Of a stretch of 64,000 bases of DNA, positions 51,339 to 59,657 are shown piece by piece. Source of the stretch: Gloeomargaritales cyanobacterium VI4D9 (GTDB taxonomy: Bacteria > Cyanobacteriota > Cyanobacteriia > Gloeomargaritales > Gloeomargaritaceae); assembly GCA_927797885.1 (NCBI GenBank), contig OV696605.1, positions 2,951,157 through 3,015,156 of the forward strand, written 5' to 3'. Below the pieces are notes generated by a model that worked only from the letters and a program-made list of their open reading frames with translations, had not been told where the DNA came from and searched no databases. The translations under genes and the position numbers were made by a program. Every line of letters begins with the position of its first letter. The first letter of the stretch is position 1.

Positions 51339-52535
51339 TTAAGACCCCTGAGCTAAAAGCAGTTCCCGCAAATACCCCCGTGCCTGCTGGGGGTCAGTGT
51401 TGTACAATTCCAAAAACCGGGCTTTTTTCTCCGGGGTGTCGAGTAAATCCCGATTGCTGCGGGCAATCGCCTCCCCCGCCCACTGCACCGCCCCCTCCCC
51501 GGAATAAAACTGGCTCCGCACCGATTCGATACATTCTTCCCGACTGGGTTTGTGGTGAAACACCCGGGTATGATTCGCCATCCGCAGGACATCCCTGTCC
51601 GGGTCAATCCGCCAATTGCCCTGTTCATCCTGTTGCCAAAGATTTGCCTTTGCCCCCGCCGCCTCCTGATCCTCCGAGCTAAATTGGCGCATTCCCGCGC
51701 TTCTTCTGATGTTTCCTGCCACCACCGTTGCCGCCGCCTCATCAATCAACAAACAACATTCAATTGAGGTCAACTGCCGCCCCACTGCCCGGTTGAGAAT
51801 CCGTGCCACCCTTGGAAATAACTGCGGGAGCAACGCCGGATTGGCAATCCCCCCAAACCCCTTGAGTACCTCCCCCTTGGGACGCACCTGGCTCACATCC
51901 ACCGTCACCGCCAGCACCGCCCCCGACTGCGGGTCACTCGCCAATTCCAGCAAACTTTGATACGCCTGCACCCAGCCCCGGCGGGAGTCCCCCACCCGCA
52001 CCACCACCCCCTGCCCCTGGCGTTCCACCTGGGTCAATGGTTGCCGTTCCTCAGCGGGTTTGTCCCCCGGTTGCCCCAGCACCGTCACCTCCAAACGGGT
52101 GGTGATCGGGGGTAATTGGCTAACGTATTGCGGCTCCAGCACCGCCCCCGTGCCCGCCCCCTGCATCGCCAAATCCATCATCAACCCAAACCCCCGCCAG
52201 TCCCGAATCCGCTGGGAGGTGCAATTATAGGCTCCCGAAAAATTCTCCGGCTGGTGAATCCAATCCGTTCCGCCCACCCACAACCACCGCCCCGAGGTCA
52301 GTGCCTTTAACTGCTGTTGCATCTCCAACACCAAAGCCTGCTCCGCCGGGGTAAATTTGCCCAAAACCGCCAAATCCCGCACCGTCCGCTCACACACCTG
52401 CTCCCAGGACTCCCGCACCCCCTGAAACCGGCGGCTGTAGGTACGGAAAAACACCGGGTAGGCGCAAGGCGCTTGGAGGGGAGCTACGGCTGTGTCCTGG
52501 GAACAGACTTCGTTACCATCAAGGCGGTCGGACAT
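51339..52535 (-). CDS. nrdJ: Class II (adenosylcobalamin-dependent) ribonucleotide reductase, N-terminal part only
   Basis: 398 residues from the ATG at 52535. It matches the N-terminal half of monomeric, B12-dependent ribonucleoside-triphosphate reductases: the first redox cysteine in GAYNCTSQRIRDW, the substrate/effector barrel region (FGLMMDLAMQGAGTGAVLEP, LKGFGGIANPALLPQLFPRV), CCLLIDEAAATVVAGNIRRS, and VQWAGEAIARSNRDLLDTPE. The frame stops at RELLLAQGS, shortly before the expected NPCGE motif, so the remaining active-site cysteines and the C-terminal redox pair are missing. Family members have about 730-770 residues. No C-terminal half and no intein N-fragment is found downstream; the holin-type gene starts 55 bases after the stop. 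It is either half of a split enzyme or a truncated gene; there are no internal lesions. Confidence 0.85.
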   Translation of the reverse strand: MSDRLDGNEVCSQDTAVAPLQAPCAYPVFFRTYSRRFQGVRESWEQVCERTVRDLAVLGKFTPAEQALVLEMQQQLKALTSGRWLWVGGTDWIHQPENFSGAYNCTSQRIRDWRGFGLMMDLAMQGAGTGAVLEPQYVSQLPPITTRLEVTVLGQPGDKPAEERQPLTQVERQGQGVVVRVGDSRRGWVQAYQSLLELASDPQSGAVLAVTVDVSQVRPKGEVLKGFGGIANPALLPQLFPRVARILNRAVGRQLTSIECCLLIDEAAATVVAGNIRRSAGMRQFSSEDQEAAGAKANLWQQDEQGNWRIDPDRDVLRMANHTRVFHHKPSREECIESVRSQFYSGEGAVQWAGEAIARSNRDLLDTPEKKARFLELYNTDPQQARGYLRELLLAQGS

Positions 52536-52758
52536 GGGCAACCTTTAGAAAACCTGATTAGCACTATAACTTATAGGTAACTTATGGGTACAACATCCCA
52601 GCGGGGGTCAGGAATGCTAGGGGCGCATCCCCGTTGTGGTTCAGGTTAGTATAAATCAACCGGTCAAATCAGCGAAGGGTTCTAAATGCGGGCAAACTTT
52701 ACGATACAGTAATATAAACAATTCTTGTGTCGCTTTTGACAGACACAATTTTCATTTC

Positions 52759-53034
52759 ATGCCCACCCCCATGACCGCTGAATCCTATTTGAACCATCCA
52801 AACTTCGGTTTGTTGTACCGAATTTGCCGTCTAGGGGATGGGAGTGAATTGTATATGACCCTGTACGCCCACCGCCTATTTTTCCATGTCCATTATCTAG
52901 CTGAATCCCTGGAAATCGAACCCGTCAGCCGCAATCAAGCCCGGACATTGGTAGAAATGCACCTGCGGGAACTGCGGCGGCTCGGTAAAACCGAAGAATA
53001 TCAAAAACTACAACAGGTCGAAAAACAAATGTGA
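52759..53034 (+). CDS. pipX: PipX, PII/NtcA-interacting coactivator
   Basis: 91 residues (87 from the second Met at 52771). PipX swaps between PII (GlnB) and the nitrogen regulator NtcA according to 2-oxoglutarate and ADP/ATP. The sequence ESYLNHPNFGLLYRICRLGD and the C-terminal helices (SRNQARTLVEMHLRELRRLG, YQKLQQVEKQ) match the Tudor-like domain plus two-helix layout. It is followed by pipY after one base, an arrangement conserved in cyanobacteria. Confidence 0.95.
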   Translation: MPTPMTAESYLNHPNFGLLYRICRLGDGSELYMTLYAHRLFFHVHYLAESLEIEPVSRNQARTLVEMHLRELRRLGKTEEYQKLQQVEKQM

Positions 53035-53035
53035 C

Positions 53036-53716
53036 ATGAGCGAGGACACCCTCTCCCAACGCCTGCACGCCCTCCAAACCCAAATTCCCCCCCACGTCCG
53101 CCTGGTGGCAGTCACCAAACAGGTGCCAGTGCCGGTCATCCGTCACGCCTACGCCCTGGGATTACGGGATTTTGGGGAAAGCCGTGTCCAAGAAGCCCAA
53201 GCCAAAGCCCAAGCCCTCGCCGATTTACCCGACATCACCTGGCACCTGATCGGTCACCTGCAAAGCAACAAAGCCCGCCCCGCCCTGCACCTATTCCCCT
53301 GGATTCACAGCGTCGATAGCCTCCCCCTCGCCCAAAAACTCGACCAACTCAGCCAAGACCTGCCGCATCCCCCCCACCTGCTTTTGCAAGTCAAACTCCG
53401 CCCCGACCCCCAGAAATACGGCTGGAGCGTGCCCGAACTCTGCGCTGCCCTCCCCGCCCTCAGCCAATTGCACCACGTCAAAATTGTCGGACTGATGACC
53501 ATCCTGCCCCTGGGATTAACCGCAAGCGAACGCCAGCAGGTTTTTAGCGAACTGCCCGCCCTCGGTGCCCAACTCCAAACCCACCTCCCCCTGCGGGAAT
53601 ACTCAATGGGTATGTCCGATGACTACCCCCAAGCCCTTGCCGCCGGTGCCACCATCCTCCGCCTCGGTCGTTGCCTGTTTGGGGAACGTCCCCAGGAAAC
53701 GGATTTTGTATCTTAG
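53036..53716 (+). CDS. pipY: PipY, YggS-type PLP-homeostasis protein
   Basis: 226 residues of the YggS/PLPBP (COG0325) family: VRLVAVTKQVP with the PLP Lys, LRDFGESRVQEAQAK, WHLIGHLQSNKAR, HSVDSLPLA, VGLMTILPLG and YSMGMSDDYPQAL. These are single-domain fold III PLP carriers without known enzymatic turnover, needed for vitamin B6 and amino-acid balance. It starts one base after the pipX stop, so the pair is co-translated. Confidence 0.96.
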   Translation: MSEDTLSQRLHALQTQIPPHVRLVAVTKQVPVPVIRHAYALGLRDFGESRVQEAQAKAQALADLPDITWHLIGHLQSNKARPALHLFPWIHSVDSLPLAQKLDQLSQDLPHPPHLLLQVKLRPDPQKYGWSVPELCAALPALSQLHHVKIVGLMTILPLGLTASERQQVFSELPALGAQLQTHLPLREYSMGMSDDYPQALAAGATILRLGRCLFGERPQETDFVS

Positions 53717-53783
53717 ATAACCATTGCAGTTTAGCGCCTGGGGGATAGTTAGATTTTTATGTATGCAGCCGCATCCTAACTGT

Positions 53784-53797
53784 GTATCTCCGGCTAC
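53784..53797 (+). promoter_or_regulatory. Possible NtcA-type site (GTAN8TAC)
   Basis: GTATCTCCGGCTAC fits the NtcA consensus GTA-N8-TAC exactly. It lies in the 539-bp space between pipY and sepF, about 460 bases before sepF, so its target is unclear; a matching -10 box is not convincing. One chance match in 64 kb is not unlikely. No gene is seen elsewhere in this gap (53717-54255). Confidence 0.25.
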
Positions 53798-54255
53798 ATC
53801 CCTTATGTATCTGTGTAACCCTAGGCACCCAAACATCCCGACTCCCGCCCGTACCAGCCGCCACTGGTGCCCTCAGACACCCTCAACCGAGGCAAAACCA
53901 CCTTAAGAAAAAGTGGAAAATATCCGCCATTTGCCACCTGTCATTAGTACGATTACTTAAATCACCAGAATCAGATAGTATCTATGCCCCTCCAGAGCAG
54001 AAAACTTTGCCATCATATATTGAATTTTGTTAAAAAAACGGTTACTGTTCAAGTATCGGCAATCCTATTGAAGTACATTGGTAGGCTAATACCCACACAA
54101 TCGCCTTCCGTGATTGCGGGTAAACATACGGTGAATAACCGAATCTACCAACTGACTCACCCCAAGCCCCCTCCTCGACACACACTATGTTCCTTACAGT
54201 TGACGTGCTAAATGTTTCTTAGACCCTTTACGCCTGTGGCGGGAGCCTATACCCC

Positions 54256-54834
54256 ATGCAGTTATTGAAACGACTCCGGGACTTGGTGAGCCTGGGTGAA
54301 CCGGTGGAATACGATTATGACCCCGGTCAGCACCAGACCCCTGTGCCCCAACCCCCCACCGCCCATGACTATCGGGAACCGCCCCGACGCCGGGAACGTA
54401 CTCCGATGGCGACCCCTACTGCCGACAACCCTACTCCCCGTAATCCGATGAATAATCCCATGAACAACGTGATTGGTTTGCCCACCGCCCAGCCCAGCCA
54501 GTTTGAAGTGGTCGTGATGGAACCCCGTTCCTTTGAGGAAATGCCCCAGGCGATCCAGGCATTGCGGGAGCGCAAGTCGGTGGTGTTGAATGTCACGCTG
54601 ATGGAGCCGGATTTGGCACAACGGGCGGTGGATTTTGTCGCAGGTGGCACCTATGCCATTGACGGGCACCAGGAGCGGCTGGGGGAAAGCATTTTTCTTT
54701 TTACCCCCAATGGGGTGCATGTGAGTACCCGCAGCTCCGTACCCACTGCGGTTCCCCTGGAATCTCCCAGTACCCTGCGGAATACGCCACCCATCTGGAC
54801 CCCGGAGGCGATGCCCGCTTACTTGGCGCAATAA
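54256..54834 (+). CDS. sepF: Cell division protein SepF
   Basis: 192 residues. The N-terminal amphipathic helix [16 protein letters not shown] can bind membrane; a Pro-rich linker (about 30-80) follows; the SepF/Cdv3 domain starts near 92 ([20 protein letters not shown]) and includes [20 protein letters not shown] and [20 protein letters not shown]. SepF (Cdv2 in cyanobacteria) anchors and bundles FtsZ at the septum. It lies 10 bases before proC and shares the conserved pipX-pipY-sepF-proC neighbourhood. Confidence 0.95.
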   Translation: MQLLKRLRDLVSLGEPVEYDYDPGQHQTPVPQPPTAHDYREPPRRRERTPMATPTADNPTPRNPMNNPMNNVIGLPTAQPSQFEVVVMEPRSFEEMPQAIQALRERKSVVLNVTLMEPDLAQRAVDFVAGGTYAIDGHQERLGESIFLFTPNGVHVSTRSSVPTAVPLESPSTLRNTPPIWTPEAMPAYLAQ

Positions 54835-54844
54835 TCATAATTAA

Positions 54845-55654
54845 TTGATCACCGTGACCCATCGTGTGGGGGTAATTGGCGGGGGGGCGATGGCTTCAGC
54901 CCTCATCCAGGGTTTATTGACAAAAAAAATTTATACGCCAGCGGAAATTTTGGTGAGCCATCCCCGGCTAGAACGGCAGCAATATTGGGTGGAAACCTAC
55001 GGGGTGGGGGTGAGCGAGGACAATCAAAGGGCGGCAGAAGCGACGGAAGTGGTGTTGGTGGCAGTGAAACCCCAGCAATGGGCGCAAGTGGTGCCGGATT
55101 TACAGGCGGTGTCCCCCGAGGCAGTGTGTATTTCGGTGTTGGCGGGAATGCCTCTGCGTACTTTGGAAGCGGCGGTGCCCGGGCGGGCATGGGTGCGGGC
55201 AATGCCCAATACCCCGGTGCAGGTGGGGGCGGGGATCACGGCGTTGGCTTGGGGTACCCAGGTGAACGAACAACAACGGCAATGGGCGGTGCAATTGTTT
55301 GCGGCGGTGGGGCAGGTGGTGGAGGTGCCGGAGCGTTATCTGAACGGGGTGACGGCGGTGGCGGGTTCGGGTCCGGGGTATGTGGCGGTGCTAATCGAAG
55401 CCCTGATTGATGGGGGCGTGTTGGTGGGCTTGCCCCGGGGGTTGGCGACCCAGTTGGTACTGCAAACGGTTTTGGGAACGGCGCAGTTATTACAACAGCA
55501 GGAGTTGCCCCCCGCTACGCTAAAAGACCGGGTGATGAGTCCCGCCGGTACCACCAGTGCCGGACTGCTGTGTTTGGAACAGCAAGGGGTGCGGGGTGCC
55601 CTCATGCAGGCGGTGCAGGCGGCGTACCAACGGGCGCAGGGTTTAGAAGGCTAG
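54845..55654 (+). CDS. proC: Pyrroline-5-carboxylate reductase
   Basis: 269 residues. The enzyme reduces P5C to proline with NAD(P)H. Motifs: the Rossmann loop VGVIGGGAMASALIQGL, VVLVAVKPQQWAQVV, WVRAMPNTPVQVGAGI, VTAVAGSGPGYVAVLIEALI and LKDRVMSPAGTTSAGLLCLE. No ATG is available at the start; TTG at 54845 or GTG at 54854 is likely. The gene follows sepF by 10 bases, so the two are probably one transcript. Confidence 0.96.
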   Translation: MITVTHRVGVIGGGAMASALIQGLLTKKIYTPAEILVSHPRLERQQYWVETYGVGVSEDNQRAAEATEVVLVAVKPQQWAQVVPDLQAVSPEAVCISVLAGMPLRTLEAAVPGRAWVRAMPNTPVQVGAGITALAWGTQVNEQQRQWAVQLFAAVGQVVEVPERYLNGVTAVAGSGPGYVAVLIEALIDGGVLVGLPRGLATQLVLQTVLGTAQLLQQQELPPATLKDRVMSPAGTTSAGLLCLEQQGVRGALMQAVQAAYQRAQGLEG

Positions 55655-55746
55655 GCGAATGAGGCGGTTTTATAGTGCCTTGCGTTAAGATTATCCCGAC
55701 CCCAACCCCTGGGGATCAACGCTAACCCAGTGATGAGCGACCCGCT

Positions 55747-56553
55747 ATGCACGAATCCATGACCCGGATGTATGAATATCGTCTGCCGTTTTTGCGGGGG
55801 GAATTAGCGGATTTGCCGGAACGGTTGACCCTCACGGACTTGCAATCTTTGGATCATTACCATTACTGCAGCACGACGGCGATTGATATAGCCATCGAAC
55901 GGCTGGGGATCACCGCTGAATCCCAGGTTTTGGATATTGGGGCGGGGGTGGGGGGGACGGCTCGTTATCTAGCGCAACAGGTGGGCTGTCAGGTCACTGG
56001 GTTAGAGTTGCAACCCCAGTTTCAACAGATGGCGGTGGAACTTACGCAACGCACCGGGTTATCCCAGCGGGTGACTTTTGTGCAGGGGGATATTCTAACG
56101 GGAATTGCCGGAACGTTTGATGCTTGGTTGTCCCTATTGGTTTTTCTGCATATTCCAGATCGGAAAACCTTATTTTCCCAATGTGCTGTCGTACTGAAAC
56201 CAGGGGGGCGATTTTATATCGAAGACTATGTGCAATTACAACCCCTGACCCCGGTGGAACAAAGGGTTTTAGCCAAACAAATTGCCTGTCCTTACCTACC
56301 TACGCTGGAATCCTATCAACAGGATTTAGCCCGGGCGGGTTTGGGGGTACTTGCTTACGAAAATGTCACCCCGCTCTGGCAAAATTGGGTAAATAAAAGA
56401 TGGCACCAATTTCAAAAAAACCAAGCCCAGTACCGCCAAAAACATGGGGATGACCTGGTGGACAGTTATCTCTGTTTTTATCAAGCGGTGGCGGATTTAT
56501 TCAGCGGGGGTAATGTGGGCGGTGTACGCATTTGGGGACAATTATTACCGTAA
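55747..56553 (+). CDS. SAM-dependent methyltransferase, class I
   Basis: 268 residues. A cap region with SLDHYHYCSTTAIDIAIERL precedes the Rossmann core: motif I VLDIGAGVGGTARYLA (about 60), acidic motif II VTGLELQPQFQ, motif III-IV VTFVQGDILT and LLVFLHIPDRKTLF, and the KPGGRFYIEDYV strand. The arrangement recalls small-molecule N-methyltransferases such as sarcosine/dimethylglycine or phosphoethanolamine methyltransferases, but the substrate cannot be read. It may form the end of the pipX-proC gene group, 92 bases after proC. A small A-like core remnant (GGTCGCAGGGCACCGCCCCG) follows it. Confidence 0.85.
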   Translation: MHESMTRMYEYRLPFLRGELADLPERLTLTDLQSLDHYHYCSTTAIDIAIERLGITAESQVLDIGAGVGGTARYLAQQVGCQVTGLELQPQFQQMAVELTQRTGLSQRVTFVQGDILTGIAGTFDAWLSLLVFLHIPDRKTLFSQCAVVLKPGGRFYIEDYVQLQPLTPVEQRVLAKQIACPYLPTLESYQQDLARAGLGVLAYENVTPLWQNWVNKRWHQFQKNQAQYRQKHGDDLVDSYLCFYQAVADLFSGGNVGGVRIWGQLLP

Positions 56554-56643
56554 TGTTTGAGTCCTTCTATAAATTGAAAATTAGCGGTCGCAGGGCACCG
56601 CCCCGTCGTGGTTTTTAGGGAATTTTGTAACGACCGGATTACC

Positions 56644-57906
56644 CTACTCGCTTCGCAAAGCCACAATCGGGTCAAGCCGAGCCGCGTGTTGCGCTGGTGC
56701 CACCCCTGCCACCAAACCCACGCCAGCGGACAACAGCAATGCCGCCCCAATCGCCCAGGGAGCCAACACCAAGGGAATTTGGAGCATTTGCGCCGCCCCC
56801 CAAGCCAAACCCACTCCCAGCGCCAGCCCAATTGCGCCCCCCGCCAGGGACACCAGCACCGCTTCGGTCAAAAATTGTTGTAAAATTGCCGCCCCGGTCG
56901 CCCCCACCGCTTTGCGGATACCGATTTCCCTTGTGCGTTCCACCACCGAAACCAGCATGATATTGGCAATACCGATGCCCCCCACCACCAGGGAAACGGC
57001 GGCAATTGCCCCGACCATCACCGTCAACAAACCCGTAATCGCCGTAAACGCACTGATAATATCCCCTTGATTATTGATGCGAAAATCGTCCGGTTGGGGG
57101 GGATAAATGTTGTGGCGAATGCGAAGCAGATTGGTAATTTGAAACTGCGCCGCCTCCATTTCTTCCGCACTGGGCACCTGCACCCAAAACCCGCTTAAAG
57201 CCACGCCCTGTAGCGCATTTTGCCCCACAATCCGCCCCGCCATATTTTTCAAGGGGATAAACACCTGGTCATCCTGGTCAAAGCCGCCCGTACTGCCCTT
57301 GGGTGCCATCACCCCAATCACTTCGTACAGGGCGCCCTGAATCCGCACCCGCTGACCCAGGGGGGAATCATTGCCAAACAAATCCCGTGCCACCGTTGCC
57401 CCCAACACCACTAGGGATTGCGCCGTGTCCAATTCCATCGGGGTAAAGACTCGCCCGCTCGCCACCTGAAATTGGCGCACCGACCAAAAGTTGTCATCCA
57501 CCCCATTCACCAGCGTCAGGGTATTTTGGGTGCCGTAGGTCACTTGCCGTTGCCGGGTCAGATAGGGAGCCACCCGTGCCACCGAAGGAGCTTGGGTCGC
57601 TACCGCCGCCGCATCCTCCAAGGTTAACGTTGAGGCATTTCCCGCCCCTTGGCTGATCCCCCGCACCTGGGGCGCACCGGCTTGGATTTGCAAAAGATTC
57701 GTTCCCAGGTTTTGAATTTGCCGCTGGGTAGCCACCTGCACCCCTTGCCCCACCGCCGTCACCAGGATCACCGAGGCAATGCCGATCACCACCCCCAGCA
57801 TGGTCAGCACTGTCCGCAACCGATACGCCTGTAGGGCAGACCAAGCCATCCCTAAAATGTCACCCCCACTCACTCCTGTGGGACGTTTGCGTTTGTGCCC
57901 CATCAT
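56644..57906 (-). CDS. MacB/FtsX-type ABC transporter permease (no ATPase domain)
   Basis: 420 residues. The first span is near 25-45 (YRLRTVLTMLGVVIGIASVI), followed by a large periplasmic MacB-type domain and three C-terminal spans in an FtsX domain with the conserved VVERTREIGIRKAVGATGAA. It probably works as a homodimer with a separate ATPase, moving lipoproteins, peptides or toxins across the envelope through the adaptor encoded just upstream. The ATPase is not in the window. Its ATG overlaps the adaptor stop by four bases. Confidence 0.92.
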   Translation of the reverse strand: MMGHKRKRPTGVSGGDILGMAWSALQAYRLRTVLTMLGVVIGIASVILVTAVGQGVQVATQRQIQNLGTNLLQIQAGAPQVRGISQGAGNASTLTLEDAAAVATQAPSVARVAPYLTRQRQVTYGTQNTLTLVNGVDDNFWSVRQFQVASGRVFTPMELDTAQSLVVLGATVARDLFGNDSPLGQRVRIQGALYEVIGVMAPKGSTGGFDQDDQVFIPLKNMAGRIVGQNALQGVALSGFWVQVPSAEEMEAAQFQITNLLRIRHNIYPPQPDDFRINNQGDIISAFTAITGLLTVMVGAIAAVSLVVGGIGIANIMLVSVVERTREIGIRKAVGATGAAILQQFLTEAVLVSLAGGAIGLALGVGLAWGAAQMLQIPLVLAPWAIGAALLLSAGVGLVAGVAPAQHAARLDPIVALRSE

Positions 57907-59195
57907 CGCCTTGGTCCTAGACCGGGGATCAGCGAGGGAATCTGGGTGCGGGGGCGTTCTCCCCGGGGGAAACTCAGCAGGACTTTGTCCCCCTCTTTTA
58001 AGCCTTCGGTGACGACCGTTTTATCCCGCACACTGGCACCGGTGCGAATGGGTTGAAACCGGGGCGGGTTCTCCGCCAGCAAAACGCCCGCCCGCCGCTC
58101 CTGACGGACAATCGCTACGGTGGGCACCACTAGCGCATTGGGTAGTACCCCCACCTGAAAGGTCACTGCCGCATTCATCCCTGCCCGCAACCGTTGTTGG
58201 GCATCCTCTACCGCCAAGCGTACTTCAAAACTATTGACATTTTGCTCCACCACCGACTGCACGGCAATCTGGATAATCCGCCCGGTGAAGGGCTGTTCCG
58301 GGTAAGCATCGGCAATGATTTTAGCGGTTTGCCCCAACCGCAACTGGGGTAGGCTACTTTCCGGCACCTTCGCCACCACCTGGTTCATCGCCGCCAACGC
58401 CAACACCGAGGAAGAGGTCGCCGAGGATACCGTACTGCCGGAAGTGGTCGGTGTGACAAACGCTCCCGGTTCCGCATAAATCCGGGTCACCACCCCCGTA
58501 AAAGGTGCCCGCAAAATCGTATCATTCAACTGGGATTGAATCACCTGCAAGGTTCCCTGCGCCTGCTGGAGTTGACCCCGAGCTTGGGCAATTTCTTCCG
58601 GGCGAAAACCACTTTTTCGTAAGTCTAAAACCTGTTTGGCTTGCTGTAACCGGGCTAAGGCTTGCTCCCGTTCTGTCAAAGATAATTCTAAATCCTGCTG
58701 GGAAATGGCTCCTTGGGCGAACAGGGTTTGGTTGCGTTTGAGATTCAATTCCGCTTGTTTGAGAGCAGATTGCACCTCTTGCACCTGTGCCTGGGCTTGG
58801 GCAATTTCCTGGGGACGATTTCCAGCCTGCAACCGATTGAGGTTCGCCTGCGCCGCCGCCACCTGCCCCTGGGCTTGGGTCAACTGCCCCCGCAAATTGG
58901 CATCATCCATCCTGGCTAAAATCTGCCCCTGTTGCACCCGATCCCCTTCCCTGACCCGCAATTCCCGCACAATACCGGCAGTTTTGGGACTAATGTTAAT
59001 CGTCCGTTCCGGGCGCACCTCCCCATTCACCTGAATCGTCACCGGTAGCGTTTCCCGTGTCACCGTCGCCGTGCGTACCTGGGGCTGTTTCTGGGAACGG
59101 GGACGGAACCCCCACCACCAAATTCCTCCCGCCAGCAGTACCGATACTCCCACGACAGGCAGAAACCGGATGCTGTTTTTGCGCCAGGTTGGCAC
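57903..59195 (-). CDS. MacA/HlyD-type periplasmic adaptor
   Basis: 430 residues from a GTG start. One N-terminal anchor (FLPVVGVSVLLAGGIWWWGF), a lipoyl-like half motif (IVRELRVREGDRVQQGQILA), a long Gln/Ala-rich coiled coil (about 100-210), the second half motif (ILRAPFTGVVTRIYAEPGAF) and a beta-barrel/membrane-proximal region (VAIVRQERRAGVLLAENPPR). It bridges the permease to an outer-membrane channel and is translationally coupled to it. Confidence 0.92.
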   Translation of the reverse strand: MPTWRKNSIRFLPVVGVSVLLAGGIWWWGFRPRSQKQPQVRTATVTRETLPVTIQVNGEVRPERTINISPKTAGIVRELRVREGDRVQQGQILARMDDANLRGQLTQAQGQVAAAQANLNRLQAGNRPQEIAQAQAQVQEVQSALKQAELNLKRNQTLFAQGAISQQDLELSLTEREQALARLQQAKQVLDLRKSGFRPEEIAQARGQLQQAQGTLQVIQSQLNDTILRAPFTGVVTRIYAEPGAFVTPTTSGSTVSSATSSSVLALAAMNQVVAKVPESSLPQLRLGQTAKIIADAYPEQPFTGRIIQIAVQSVVEQNVNSFEVRLAVEDAQQRLRAGMNAAVTFQVGVLPNALVVPTVAIVRQERRAGVLLAENPPRFQPIRTGASVRDKTVVTEGLKEGDKVLLSFPRGERPRTQIPSLIPGLGPRR

Positions 59196-59289
59196 GCCCC
59201 TTACCCTCCTGCAACCCTACCTGCATTCTAAACGAGCGGCTCGCCTAACCTGTCCATCTACCCGCTACCGATTGGCTGGGGAGCAATGG

Positions 59290-59393
59290 TATATAGGGAA
59301 TTCTAAATGGGAATGGAACAGAAGTCGCAGGGACACCGTTCCCGTACTTGGCTCCGGGGAATTTCCGTTCGTTGATCAAGTAGGATTTGCATA
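59290..59393 (+). repeat. Dispersed repeat family A, copy 12 (degenerate)
   Basis: TATAGGGAATTCTAAATGGG through GTCGCAGGGACACCGTTCCC to AGTAGGATTTGCATA. Both ends and the core carry several substitutions, so this is an old copy. Confidence 0.75.
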
Positions 59394-59430
59394 CGATGAA
59401 GCATTGCTTGGATAGCATTACCCCAATGAG

Positions 59431-59569
59431 TTAAGGGCACTTCTAAAAATAGGTCGCAGGGGCGTAGCCCCCGTCTCTGGTTTTCAATAGCCTGCGTGGC
59501 GTAGCCATTAATATGGGCATTTCAGCGAGATAAACTTCAATGGGTGTAAATGAGTAGAGGCGCCCTTAA
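59431..59569 (+). repeat. Dispersed repeat family B1, copy 2
   Basis: A 139-bp element nearly identical to 11670-11808, with ends TTAAGGGCACTTCTA and TAGAGGCGCCCTTAA. With family A copy 12 it fills the 462-bp gap; a short hairpin (AACCGC ... GCGGTT, 59594-59619) followed by a T-rich run lies beyond it. No gene is seen. Confidence 0.85.
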
Positions 59570-59657
59570 TTGACTTTGTTGGATTACTCAGTAAACCGCT
59601 CTCCTAGGGGGGCGGTTTTAATTTTTTTGCCCCACTTGCTACCAAGATTTGGATGAA

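Noticed and set aside
52575-52592. NtcA site upstream of pipX (GTAACTTATGGGTAC)
   Set aside because: The spacer between GTA and TAC is nine bases, not eight, so it does not match the consensus.
54985-55410. Gly-rich 141-codon plus-strand frame (possible glycine-zipper protein)
   Set aside because: It is proC read in another frame; composition comes from GC-rich codons and proC is unambiguous.
59594-59630. Rho-independent terminator for the ABC exporter at 59658
   Set aside because: The stem AACCGC/GCGGTT is followed by T's on the plus strand, the wrong direction for the minus-strand gene, and no plus-strand gene ends here.
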